A model generated the notes under the pieces. The model worked only from the letters and a program-made list of their open reading frames with translations, did no database searches and was not told where the DNA came from. A stretch of 34,616 bases of DNA from Labilithrix sp. (lineage in GTDB: Bacteria; Myxococcota_A; Polyangia; Polyangiales; Polyangiaceae): assembly GCA_019637195.1 (NCBI GenBank), contig JAHBWA010000092.1, positions 1-34,616 on the forward strand. The letters are read 5' to 3'. Position 1 is the first letter of the stretch; every line of letters begins with the position of its first letter. The position numbers and the translations under genes are program-made. Shown one piece after another: positions 14,828 through 21,622 of this stretch.

Positions 14828-16003
14828 CTACGACGACCGCTTCCGGCGCGCGCGGGCGAGGAGCGTGACGAGCGCGGCCAGCGCGAGCACGGGCGCGCCG
14901 GACGCGCGGCTCGGGCCGACCCCGCACCCCGCCGACTCGTCCTCGGCGCTCGGGACGCACAGCTTGCGCGCGCCCTCTTCGACGCAAGCGAAGCCGGACG
15001 CACACGCCGCGGCGCTGCACTCCTCGGCGCACGTCTTTCGCTCGGCGTCGCAGACGTCCGAGCGGCACTCGGCGTCGGCCTCGCATGCTTCGCCCTGCTT
15101 CGCGAGCAGCGGGTTGGGCTCGCCCTCGAGCCACGGCTCCTGGCCGGCCTTCTCGTAGGCGCGCCGGATCAGGTCCGCGTGCCCCGCGGTCGACGTGTAG
15201 ATGTTCGTCCCGCCGAGACACCCGTCGGCGCCGGTGTTGCCGCTGCCGTTGCCGCCGCGCGAGAGCGCGCCGAGCACCGCGCCGGAGGCCGCGATCGCCG
15301 GACCGCCGCTGTCGCCCTGGCACGTGGCCTCGCCGAGGCGAAACTCCTTCGGGCCGAGCTCGGTCGCCGGACCGACGTCGAGCACCTCGACGCCCGTGCG
15401 CTGCCGGCGCGTCGGCGGGCTCGGCACGTCGTCGGCGATCCCCCAGCCGACGACCGTGACGATCTCTCCCTTCTCCGGCTTCGCGTCGAGGCGCACCGGC
15501 GCGATCTTCGCGCCCTCGATCGCGCGCTCGAGCAGGACGAGCGCGATGTCGTTGTCGCAGAGCGTGCTGGCGCCGGTCGAGAGGATCTCCTTGCCGCGCA
15601 CCGGCCGCGCCGTCCCGGAGATGAAGTCGGGGCGCTCGCGTCCGGCGAAGACGTAGATGGCGCTCGCCTCGCGGTCCCGCTCGACGACGCCGCCGGCGAT
15701 CGGCTTGCCCTCGGAGCTGCAGGCCGCGCCCGGATCGGTGATCGCCACGCAGTGCCGCGCGGTCAGGACGAGGCGCGGCGTCAGGAGGCTCCCGGTGCAG
15801 CCGCTCGCGGCGCCGCCGCCCTGCGCGAGCGCGTCGTAGTGCATGACGAGGACGGTGGCGTCCTGCGCGGCGTCCGACTCGGTCCCCTTCACGATCGCCG
15901 ACGACACCGCGTCCGCGCGCTCGCCCGCGCTCGGCGCGGGAGCGCACGCGGCGACGAGGAGCGCCAGCGCCGCGGGGAGCGTCGAGAGCGCGCGGGGCGT
16001 CAC
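14828..16003 (-). CDS. Trypsin-like (S1) serine protease with lipobox and MYXO-CTERM-like anchor
   Basis: The 391-aa protein starts at GTG 16003; its signal peptide ends in LLVAAC (Cys20). The S1 domain (about 36-280) begins IVKGTES and carries the complete triad: His84 (LTARHCV), Asp152 (DNDIALVLL) and Ser232 (CQGDSGGP). Residues about 305-360 are Cys-rich with a pattern of pairs (CEADAECRSDVC, CASGFACVEEG) typical of myxobacterial secreted proteins. The C-terminus is GCGVG, a hydrophobic stretch APVLALAALVTLLA and RARRKRSS, which matches the MYXO-CTERM sorting signal type. It thus appears to be exported and cell-surface anchored. It lies 69 bp downstream of the metalloprotease gene and could be the last member of the TonB/HmuY transcription unit. 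Confidence 0.93.
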   Translation of the reverse strand: MTPRALSTLPAALALLVAACAPAPSAGERADAVSSAIVKGTESDAAQDATVLVMHYDALAQGGGAASGCTGSLLTPRLVLTARHCVAITDPGAACSSEGKPIAGGVVERDREASAIYVFAGRERPDFISGTARPVRGKEILSTGASTLCDNDIALVLLERAIEGAKIAPVRLDAKPEKGEIVTVVGWGIADDVPSPPTRRQRTGVEVLDVGPATELGPKEFRLGEATCQGDSGGPAIAASGAVLGALSRGGNGSGNTGADGCLGGTNIYTSTAGHADLIRRAYEKAGQEPWLEGEPNPLLAKQGEACEADAECRSDVCDAERKTCAEECSAAACASGFACVEEGARKLCVPSAEDESAGCGVGPSRASGAPVLALAALVTLLARARRKRSS

Positions 16004-16023
16004 GAGTCGCTACCGCCGGGTCG

Positions 16024-16039
16024 GACCGGCCCGCCGGTC
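16024..16039 (-). terminator. Hairpin between the metalloprotease gene and the S1 protease gene
   Basis: GACCGGC (16024-16030) and GCCGGTC (16033-16039) are exact inverted repeats. It could end the iron-uptake operon or partly attenuate read-through into the protease gene. No T-run follows. Confidence 0.35.
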
Positions 16040-16072
16040 GCCGCGTCCCGCCGCGGGCGTCGCGCGCCGCGC

Positions 16073-17446
16073 TCAGCCACGCTTCCGCCGCGAGGAAGCG
16101 GGCCGCCGGAGCAAGACGGCGACGCCAACGCCTGCGAGCGCGAGCCCGCCCCCGGAAGGCAGCCGCCCCGGCGCCGCGCGGCAGCCGTCGTCGCCGGCGC
16201 CTCCTGCCTCGGCGCCGCCGCCCGAGGGGTCCGGCGGCGCCTCGCCAGACGCCTCGAAGCGGATCGTGAACGGAGCGTCGGTCTTCTTCGTGGTCGTCCC
16301 CGCGACGACCACGAGCACGTCGCCCTCGGCGTCGGCGGGCAGCCGCGCCGCGCGGTCGAGCCGCGCCTTGCCGCCCTCGAGCGGCACGACGACGCCGCCG
16401 TTGCGCTCGGCGTCGGTCTCGAGCGCGATCCTCACCGGCGCGTCGAGCGTGCCCCGGTAGACGAAGTACGCGAGGCCGGAGCTGATGTCGCTCGCGCCGT
16501 CTTCGAGCGGCGCGGACTTCACCCCGGGGTAGCGCGCGGCGTCCGGGTATCCGCCGGTGCCGGCGAGCTTGGCGGTCGCCGCGTTCCACGCGCCGAACAT
16601 CGGGTAAGCCGCGGCGAGCGACGCCCCCTTCTTCGCGAGGACCGCGTCGGTCGCCTCGAGCGGCGTCTTCCCGTCGGCCTCGAGCTCGAAGACCTCGCGG
16701 ATCGTCTCCGCCCCGTAGGTCGTCGCGAGGAAGAGCGGCCAGACGGCTGCGCCGTAGAGGTAGCCCGCGGTCACGCCCGTCGGCGCGGCGTCGAGCGAGC
16801 GCGTCGGCTCGGCGAAGAAGCTCGGCAGGTTGCGCTCGAAGTCGCGCAGGTCCGGGTGGAGCGTCTTCATCGCCCACTGCGCGGTGCCCTCGGCCCAGAA
16901 AGGCGCGTCGTTCGTCTTGTAGACGTTCTGGATCGCGTGAAAGAGCTCGTGCGCGATGACCGTGCGGAAGCCCTCTTGCGGCGACGCGTAGCCGCGGCCC
17001 TGGTAGGTCGAGTCGACGAGCGCGAACGACGAGCAGGCGCCGCCGTTGCACTCGGCGACGCACGCGCCGTCGCCGCCATTGAACCGTACGAGGTAGACGT
17101 CGAATCGCCCGTCCTCGGGATCGCACGCGGTGTCGGGAGGCACGGGCCGGTAGCCCATCTCGGCGTAGCGCGTGAGCGCGTCCTCGGCGATCTCGGCGGC
17201 GTACGCCACCGAGTCGGGCACGCCGTCGTCGCGCGTGCTCGCGAGCGTCGCCACGTGCGTCCCGCTCTTCGCCCAGTGCACGCGGACCTTGGGCGTCGCG
17301 AACGAGTCCGACTCGCCCTCCGGGTAGAGGTAGCTCCCGTAGCCGCCGGCGGTCGGCCGTCCCATGCACGCCGCGCGCGCCGACGTCGCCGCGGCGAGCG
17401 TCGCGCACCCCAGCGCCGCGGCGACCGCGAGCGCGGCCGACCTCAT
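16073..17446 (-). CDS. Secreted HExxH metalloprotease with MYXO-CTERM-like tail
   Basis: ATG 17446 overlaps the stop of the HmuY lipoprotein gene as ATGA, which implies translational coupling and fixes the start. The 457-aa product has a Sec signal peptide (AAATSARAA, cleavage near residue 26). The zinc motif VIAHELFHAIQNVY places His166, Glu167 and His170, with Glu186 (FWAEGTAQW) as the probable third ligand; this resembles the myxobacterial putative metalloprotease group sometimes named MXAN_6640-like. Two Cys clusters (residues 108 and 129-138) may form disulfides. A beta-rich domain follows, and the tail reads GCRAAP, a hydrophobic segment and SSRRKRG, a MYXO-CTERM-like anchor. In context it may attack haem proteins near the HmuY lipoproteins; that role is inference. 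Confidence 0.87.
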   Translation of the reverse strand: MRSAALAVAAALGCATLAAATSARAACMGRPTAGGYGSYLYPEGESDSFATPKVRVHWAKSGTHVATLASTRDDGVPDSVAYAAEIAEDALTRYAEMGYRPVPPDTACDPEDGRFDVYLVRFNGGDGACVAECNGGACSSFALVDSTYQGRGYASPQEGFRTVIAHELFHAIQNVYKTNDAPFWAEGTAQWAMKTLHPDLRDFERNLPSFFAEPTRSLDAAPTGVTAGYLYGAAVWPLFLATTYGAETIREVFELEADGKTPLEATDAVLAKKGASLAAAYPMFGAWNAATAKLAGTGGYPDAARYPGVKSAPLEDGASDISSGLAYFVYRGTLDAPVRIALETDAERNGGVVVPLEGGKARLDRAARLPADAEGDVLVVVAGTTTKKTDAPFTIRFEASGEAPPDPSGGGAEAGGAGDDGCRAAPGRLPSGGGLALAGVGVAVLLRRPASSRRKRG

Positions 17447-18204
17447 AGCGCGGCGACCTTGAGGATGAAGCGGCCCGTCGCCTGGCCGTCGGTGCTGCCG
17501 TCGCTCTTGCCGGTGTAGCTGACGATCCCGACCTTGTAGCGGGACGCGCCGTCGGCGCCGCGGACGATGAACGTCACGCCCTCGTGCACGGTCGGACCGG
17601 CGCCGACCGCGTAGTCGTACCAGCCGGCGAAGGTCGTGACGATGAACTCGGCCTCGTCCTTGCGGCCGACGCACTCCTCGTCGAAGAACTTCTCCGGCGC
17701 GATCGTCACCGCGTCGGCGTCCTCGGCGGTGACCTCGTCGAAGTCCTTCGAGACCTTCGCGGCCCCGCCCTTCCCGGGCCCGGCGTCGCCGCCGTTCGTG
17801 AAGATGTCGACGCGCTTCAGGGCGAGGTCCCAGTCGGACGACTCGAACGCCTGGTTGTCGTTCACCTCGACCCGCTCGCCCGTGAGCTTGATGTACGTGC
17901 GCGGGCTCCGCGCCGCCTCCATCGCGCCGCCCGCGGAGGCGTCGACGTAGAGCGTGGTCACGCCGCCCTCGGTGGAGACGACCTTGACCTCGCCCGTCGA
18001 GACCTTCGAGATCGGCAGGAGGTGCGTCTTCCGGGCCGCCGTGCACTGCGTGCCGCCGGGCGGGATCTCGTCTTCGGGCGTCCCTGCGTCCTCCGTCGTC
18101 TCGCCGCCGCCGCCGGCGGACGGCGCGGCGGTCGTCGTGGAGGAGCACGCGGGCAGCGCGGCGAGCGCGAGGGGCGCGACGAGAAGAAGGAAGAGGCGGT
18201 TCAT
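17443..18204 (-). CDS. HmuY-like haem-binding lipoprotein
   Basis: The 253-aa protein starts at ATG 18204, 6 nt after AGGAG. The signal peptide ends at Cys20 (LAALPAC). After an acidic linker, residues about 65-253 match the HmuY pattern: SSDWDLALKRVDIFTNGG (Trp125), a GKGGA turn, TTFAGWYDY and the late strand RYKVGIVSYTGK. HmuY of Porphyromonas gingivalis is a surface haemophore that hands haem to the TonB receptor HmuR. This gene lies in the same order here: receptor, double HmuY, HmuY, protease. The family is also used for other ligands in other bacteria, so haem is the leading but unproven ligand. Confidence 0.82.
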   Translation of the reverse strand: MNRLFLLLVAPLALAALPACSSTTTAAPSAGGGGETTEDAGTPEDEIPPGGTQCTAARKTHLLPISKVSTGEVKVVSTEGGVTTLYVDASAGGAMEAARSPRTYIKLTGERVEVNDNQAFESSDWDLALKRVDIFTNGGDAGPGKGGAAKVSKDFDEVTAEDADAVTIAPEKFFDEECVGRKDEAEFIVTTFAGWYDYAVGAGPTVHEGVTFIVRGADGASRYKVGIVSYTGKSDGSTDGQATGRFILKVAAL

Positions 18205-18263
18205 GGATTCTCCTGCGACTGGGGACCGATCGCGAGGCGACCGGCCATGACTCGAACAGAGCG

Positions 18264-19397
18264 CTACTTGACGGCCTTCACGCGCATCGCGATCGTGCCG
18301 GGGCTCGTGGCCGTGGCGCCGTCGAAGCGCGCGAAGCCCACGAGGTACTTCTTCTTGCCGTCGGGCCCGATGACGAGCCACGCGAACTTGCCCGGCGCCG
18401 GGGGCGTGGCGCCGCGCTCGGTCCACAGGCCGCTGAAGGCGCTGACGACGCGGTCGCCGCGCAGCGTCTGCCCCTCGAAGCTCGCCGCGTCGATCGCGTC
18501 GAACCGCGCGAGCTCGCTCTCGGGCGTGAGGTCGAGGACGTCCTCGAACTTCTCCGTCGCCGTCTTCTCGGCGTCGAAGTCGATCGCGCCGACGCCGCGC
18601 GGTCCGCCCTCTTCGCCGTTCACCGAGATGTCCTGGCGGCGGAAGCAGAGGTGCCACGCGGAGGACGCGCGCGCCTCGTCGGTCGTGAGCATCGTGCGCG
18701 CGCCGGTCCCGAGATCGAGGCACTCGCTCGGCGCGCTGGGATCGCCCGCCGTCGTGCCGCCGGCGGTGCCGTCGAGGTCGACGGCCTCCTTCGCCGGTTG
18801 CCCCACCTCGGCGTAGCGGACGCGGTAGAGCGCGCTCACGGCCGCGCCGTCGCGCTTGCCGTAGTAGCTGAGGATCTGGACCTTGTAGAGCTTGTCGCCG
18901 TCCTTCACGCCGAAGACGTGGAACCGGCTGTAGAGGCCGTGGTTCGGCGCGCCCTCGTAGAAATACCAGCGGATGAACGCGCCGCCGGCCTTGTCGGCCG
19001 TGAGGAACGGGACCTGGGGCGCGGCGTCGTCGAGGAAGGCGATGGGATCGAGCGGCCCGAACGCGAGCGACGCGCCCGCGCCGGAGGGGCCGCTGTTCGT
19101 GAAGACGTCGAGCCCCTCGAACGCCAGGTCCCAGCCGAGATCGGTCTTCGCGTCGGCCGGCGTGACGATCGCCGGCGGGCTCTCGAGCTTCGCGTAGACG
19201 CGCCCCGTCTCCGGCACCTGCACGAGGAGCTCCTCGCCGGCGTTGAACGCCGCGCCGGGATCGTCGCCGGCGTCGCTCTCCGGGCTCGCCCCCGCGTCGT
19301 TCTTCGCGCCGGGGCCGACCTCCTCGCTGCAGGCGACGCCGAACGCGGCGACGCCGAGGATGGACGCGAGGACGACCGAAGAGAAGAAGCGCTTCAT
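18264..19397 (-). CDS. Lipoprotein with two tandem HmuY-like domains
   Basis: The 377-aa protein has a lipobox ending at Cys23 (AAFGVAC). Domain 1 (about 55-200) contains DLGWDLAFEGLDVFTNSG (Trp89) and YKVQILSYYGK. Domain 2 (about 222-377) contains the diverged copy SAWHLCFRRQDISVNG (Trp248) and KKYLVGFARFDG. Single-domain HmuY proteins are about 200-250 aa, so this is a duplication within one chain. ATG 19397 lies 7 bp after the TonB receptor stop, with GGGAGGA about 12 nt upstream. It probably acts at the outer surface as a haem relay to the receptor. Which of the two domains still binds ligand is not evident. Confidence 0.8.
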   Translation of the reverse strand: MKRFFSSVVLASILGVAAFGVACSEEVGPGAKNDAGASPESDAGDDPGAAFNAGEELLVQVPETGRVYAKLESPPAIVTPADAKTDLGWDLAFEGLDVFTNSGPSGAGASLAFGPLDPIAFLDDAAPQVPFLTADKAGGAFIRWYFYEGAPNHGLYSRFHVFGVKDGDKLYKVQILSYYGKRDGAAVSALYRVRYAEVGQPAKEAVDLDGTAGGTTAGDPSAPSECLDLGTGARTMLTTDEARASSAWHLCFRRQDISVNGEEGGPRGVGAIDFDAEKTATEKFEDVLDLTPESELARFDAIDAASFEGQTLRGDRVVSAFSGLWTERGATPPAPGKFAWLVIGPDGKKKYLVGFARFDGATATSPGTIAMRVKAVK

Positions 19398-19404
19398 GGC
19401 TGAC

Positions 19405-21489
19405 TCAATCCTCCCACGGGAAGTCGGCCCGGAGGCCGACGTAGAGGATACGACCGAGCGGCGGACGCGTATCCCCCACCCGGCCGGGGTCCTGCCTGAC
19501 GTCGAGCAGGTTCAGGGCCCCGACATATCCCTGCGAGTGGGGCCATAGCGTACGCCCCAGGCGGACGTCCACCGTCTGGAAGCCCGGGGATCGCCGATCC
19601 GCGTCGAGGAAGGAGTCCGTAACGACGCGGGCGCGCACGTACATCTCGAGCTTCCACCCCGGCTCGACGCGCAGCGCCGACGTCACCGAGTGCGGCGGCC
19701 TGCCGGGCAGCGGCTGCTCGTTCACGTCGTCCCGCGTCCACGTGTAAGCGTAGCTCGATTCCGCGGTGAGCCAAGACGCAGGCTTGAAGCGCGCGTCGAC
19801 CTGACCTCCGGCCGTCCGAGCTCGGCCGAAGTTCGTGTACGTGTACGTCGCGACGCCGCCGTCGAAGACGCCGTTGCCGAGGTCGAGATCGATCAGGTCC
19901 TCGACCCAGTTGTGGAAGACGGAGCCGCGGAGCATCCCGTCCTTGACCGGCGCCCACGTGACGTCGGCGTTCACGCCCCACGACTTCTCCGGGAAGAGAT
20001 CGCGGTTGCCGTCGATGCGGTAGCCGTAAAACGAGTGGTCGAAGACGAAGCCCAGCTCCTTGGCGCTCGGCGCGCGGAAGCCGCGCCCGCCCGACGCGCG
20101 CAGCGTCAGCGTCTCGGCGACCTGCCAGGCCGCGGCGAGGCGCGGCGCGACCGACTCGCCGTAGCGCGAGTGGAGCTCGGTGCGGACGCCGGGCATCACG
20201 GTGAGCGTCGGGGCGAGCTTCCACGAGAGCTGCGCGTAGAACGCGGCGACGCCGAACGTCAGCGGGACGACCTCGGGCCCGCTCGTCGTGACGGGCACCG
20301 TCGACGTGCTCACGGTGCGGGTGAGCGACTGCCGGAAGTGCTCGGCCTCGAAGCGCGTCCCGGCGACCCACGTCCGCTTGCCCTCCGGCACGGTGGCGAT
20401 CGCCTCGAAGCTCTGCATCCGGTGATCGCGATCGCGCCGCTCGTCGATCGGCGAGCCGCGGCGATCCTTCCCCGTGAAGTTGTCGAACTGCTGCCGCCCC
20501 ATCGTCAGGCGCAGGCTCGAGCCGCGCGGGAGCTTCGTCACGTGGATCACGTGGAGCGTGTAGCGATCGGTCTGCTGCGGGAGATCGGTGATGAAGCGCT
20601 CGGCGATCGTCGGGCGCGTCTCGCTCTCGATCCCGTCGAGACGATCGCGGAACGCTCGCATGCGGATCCGCACGTCCATCGCGTCGGAGAGGCGGGCGCC
20701 GGCGCGGAGGCCGATCATCCTGCGGTTCGTCTCGGGGATCCGGAGGTCGGGCAGTCCGGGCGTGCGCTCGACGCCGTCGAGGCGGTTGAGGTTCGCGTCG
20801 AGCCCGACCCACGGCTCGCGGAGCGGCCCGAGCGCGCTCGCCCCCTTCGCCGACGCGTTGCCCTGGAGCACGACGCCGTTCAGCGAGCGGTACTCGCCGC
20901 GCGCCCGCGCGCGGAGGCCCGGGCTCCGCGGCGGCGCGGTGATGACGTTGACGACGCCGCCGATCGCCGCCGAGCCGTAGAGCGAGCTGGTCGGCCCGGT
21001 GACGACCTCGATGCGATCGAGATCGGCGGTCGGGATCGCGGCGAGATCGATCGCGCCGCCGACGTCGCCGACGACGCGCTCGCCGTCCTCGAGGATCAGC
21101 ACGCGATCGCGGTCGAAGCCTTGGATCTGGATCGCGCTGACGCCGCCGAGGAAGCCGTACGACCCGGGGTTGACCTGGAGGCCAGGCTGCGTCGCCAGCG
21201 CGTCCGCCACGTTCGTCGCGCCGCGGCGGTCGGCCTCCTCGCGCGTCACCACGTCGGTCTTCACCGTCGCGCGCTGGATGTTCTCCGGCGTGCGCGTCCC
21301 GGTGACGACCACCGTCTCGGCCTCCTTCTCCTTGGCCGCGGGAGGATCGGCGGCGCGCGCGTTCGAGGCGTCCAAGACCGCGGCAAAGGCGCCGGCCCAC
21401 CCGAGGGCCACCGACGTCCGGGCCCCCGCGCTTCGGCGTCGCCGCCCGCGGAGCTCGGCGCTCGCACCGCTATTTTTCCCTGCTGCCAT
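19405..21489 (-). CDS. TonB-dependent outer-membrane receptor, haem-receptor type
   Basis: The 694-aa protein has an Arg-rich n-region and a signal peptide ending near ASNARA. The TonB-box region is ETVVVTGTRTPENIQR. The plug domain (about 60-170) has ADALATQPGLQVN, IQIQGFDRDRVLILEDG and TGPTSSLYGSAAIGGVVNVIT. The rest is a 22-strand-type barrel. The FRAP motif (Phe471-Pro474) is followed by His485 (FDHSFYGY) and an NRDLFPEKSWG segment, which is the FRAP-His-NPxL arrangement of haem receptors of the HmuR/HemR kind. It is the first gene of the leftward operon and is preceded by a perfect Fur-type palindrome, so iron-repressed expression is expected. Siderophore rather than haem transport remains possible. 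Confidence 0.92.
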   Translation of the reverse strand: MAAGKNSGASAELRGRRRRSAGARTSVALGWAGAFAAVLDASNARAADPPAAKEKEAETVVVTGTRTPENIQRATVKTDVVTREEADRRGATNVADALATQPGLQVNPGSYGFLGGVSAIQIQGFDRDRVLILEDGERVVGDVGGAIDLAAIPTADLDRIEVVTGPTSSLYGSAAIGGVVNVITAPPRSPGLRARARGEYRSLNGVVLQGNASAKGASALGPLREPWVGLDANLNRLDGVERTPGLPDLRIPETNRRMIGLRAGARLSDAMDVRIRMRAFRDRLDGIESETRPTIAERFITDLPQQTDRYTLHVIHVTKLPRGSSLRLTMGRQQFDNFTGKDRRGSPIDERRDRDHRMQSFEAIATVPEGKRTWVAGTRFEAEHFRQSLTRTVSTSTVPVTTSGPEVVPLTFGVAAFYAQLSWKLAPTLTVMPGVRTELHSRYGESVAPRLAAAWQVAETLTLRASGGRGFRAPSAKELGFVFDHSFYGYRIDGNRDLFPEKSWGVNADVTWAPVKDGMLRGSVFHNWVEDLIDLDLGNGVFDGGVATYTYTNFGRARTAGGQVDARFKPASWLTAESSYAYTWTRDDVNEQPLPGRPPHSVTSALRVEPGWKLEMYVRARVVTDSFLDADRRSPGFQTVDVRLGRTLWPHSQGYVGALNLLDVRQDPGRVGDTRPPLGRILYVGLRADFPWED

Positions 21490-21494
21490 CGACT

Positions 21495-21513
21495 ATTGAA
21501 AACGACTTTCAAT
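21495..21513 (-). promoter_or_regulatory. Fur box of the TonB/HmuY operon
   Basis: The 19-bp element ATTGAAAACGACTTTCAAT is a perfect 7-5-7 inverted repeat and resembles the TTGAAAATGATTTTCAA form of the Fur site. It lies 5 bp upstream of the receptor ATG and just downstream of a TATATA -10-like element, a position where a bound repressor would block transcription. The AT content stands out strongly against the neighbourhood. Confidence 0.82.
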
Positions 21514-21516
21514 TTC

Positions 21517-21522
21517 TATATA
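21517..21522 (-). promoter_or_regulatory. -10-like TATATA of the TonB/HmuY operon
   Basis: TATATA lies directly upstream of the Fur box; transcription would start inside that box. A weak -35 candidate (TCGACG, near 21540) lies about 16 nt further up. There is no good Shine-Dalgarno before ATG 21489. Confidence 0.5.
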
Positions 21523-21541
21523 ACGGGCGACGAGCGGACGT

Positions 21542-21572
21542 CGAGCCCATCTCTCTCTCTCCTTTGGGCTCG
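21542..21572 (-). terminator. Hairpin with a CT/GA-repeat loop between the kinase and TonB receptor genes
   Basis: CGAGCCCA (21542-21549) and TGGGCTCG (21565-21572) are exact 8-bp inverted arms around a 15-nt loop of CT repeats (GA repeats on the minus strand). A further palindrome GTCCGCGGAC lies at 21574-21583. It probably ends the kinase transcript and insulates the Fur-controlled promoter. Confidence 0.45.
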
Positions 21573-21622
21573 CGTCCGCGGACTCTCCAGCTCGGGTCCT
21601 CCTCCGGCTCACGCCGAGCGCG

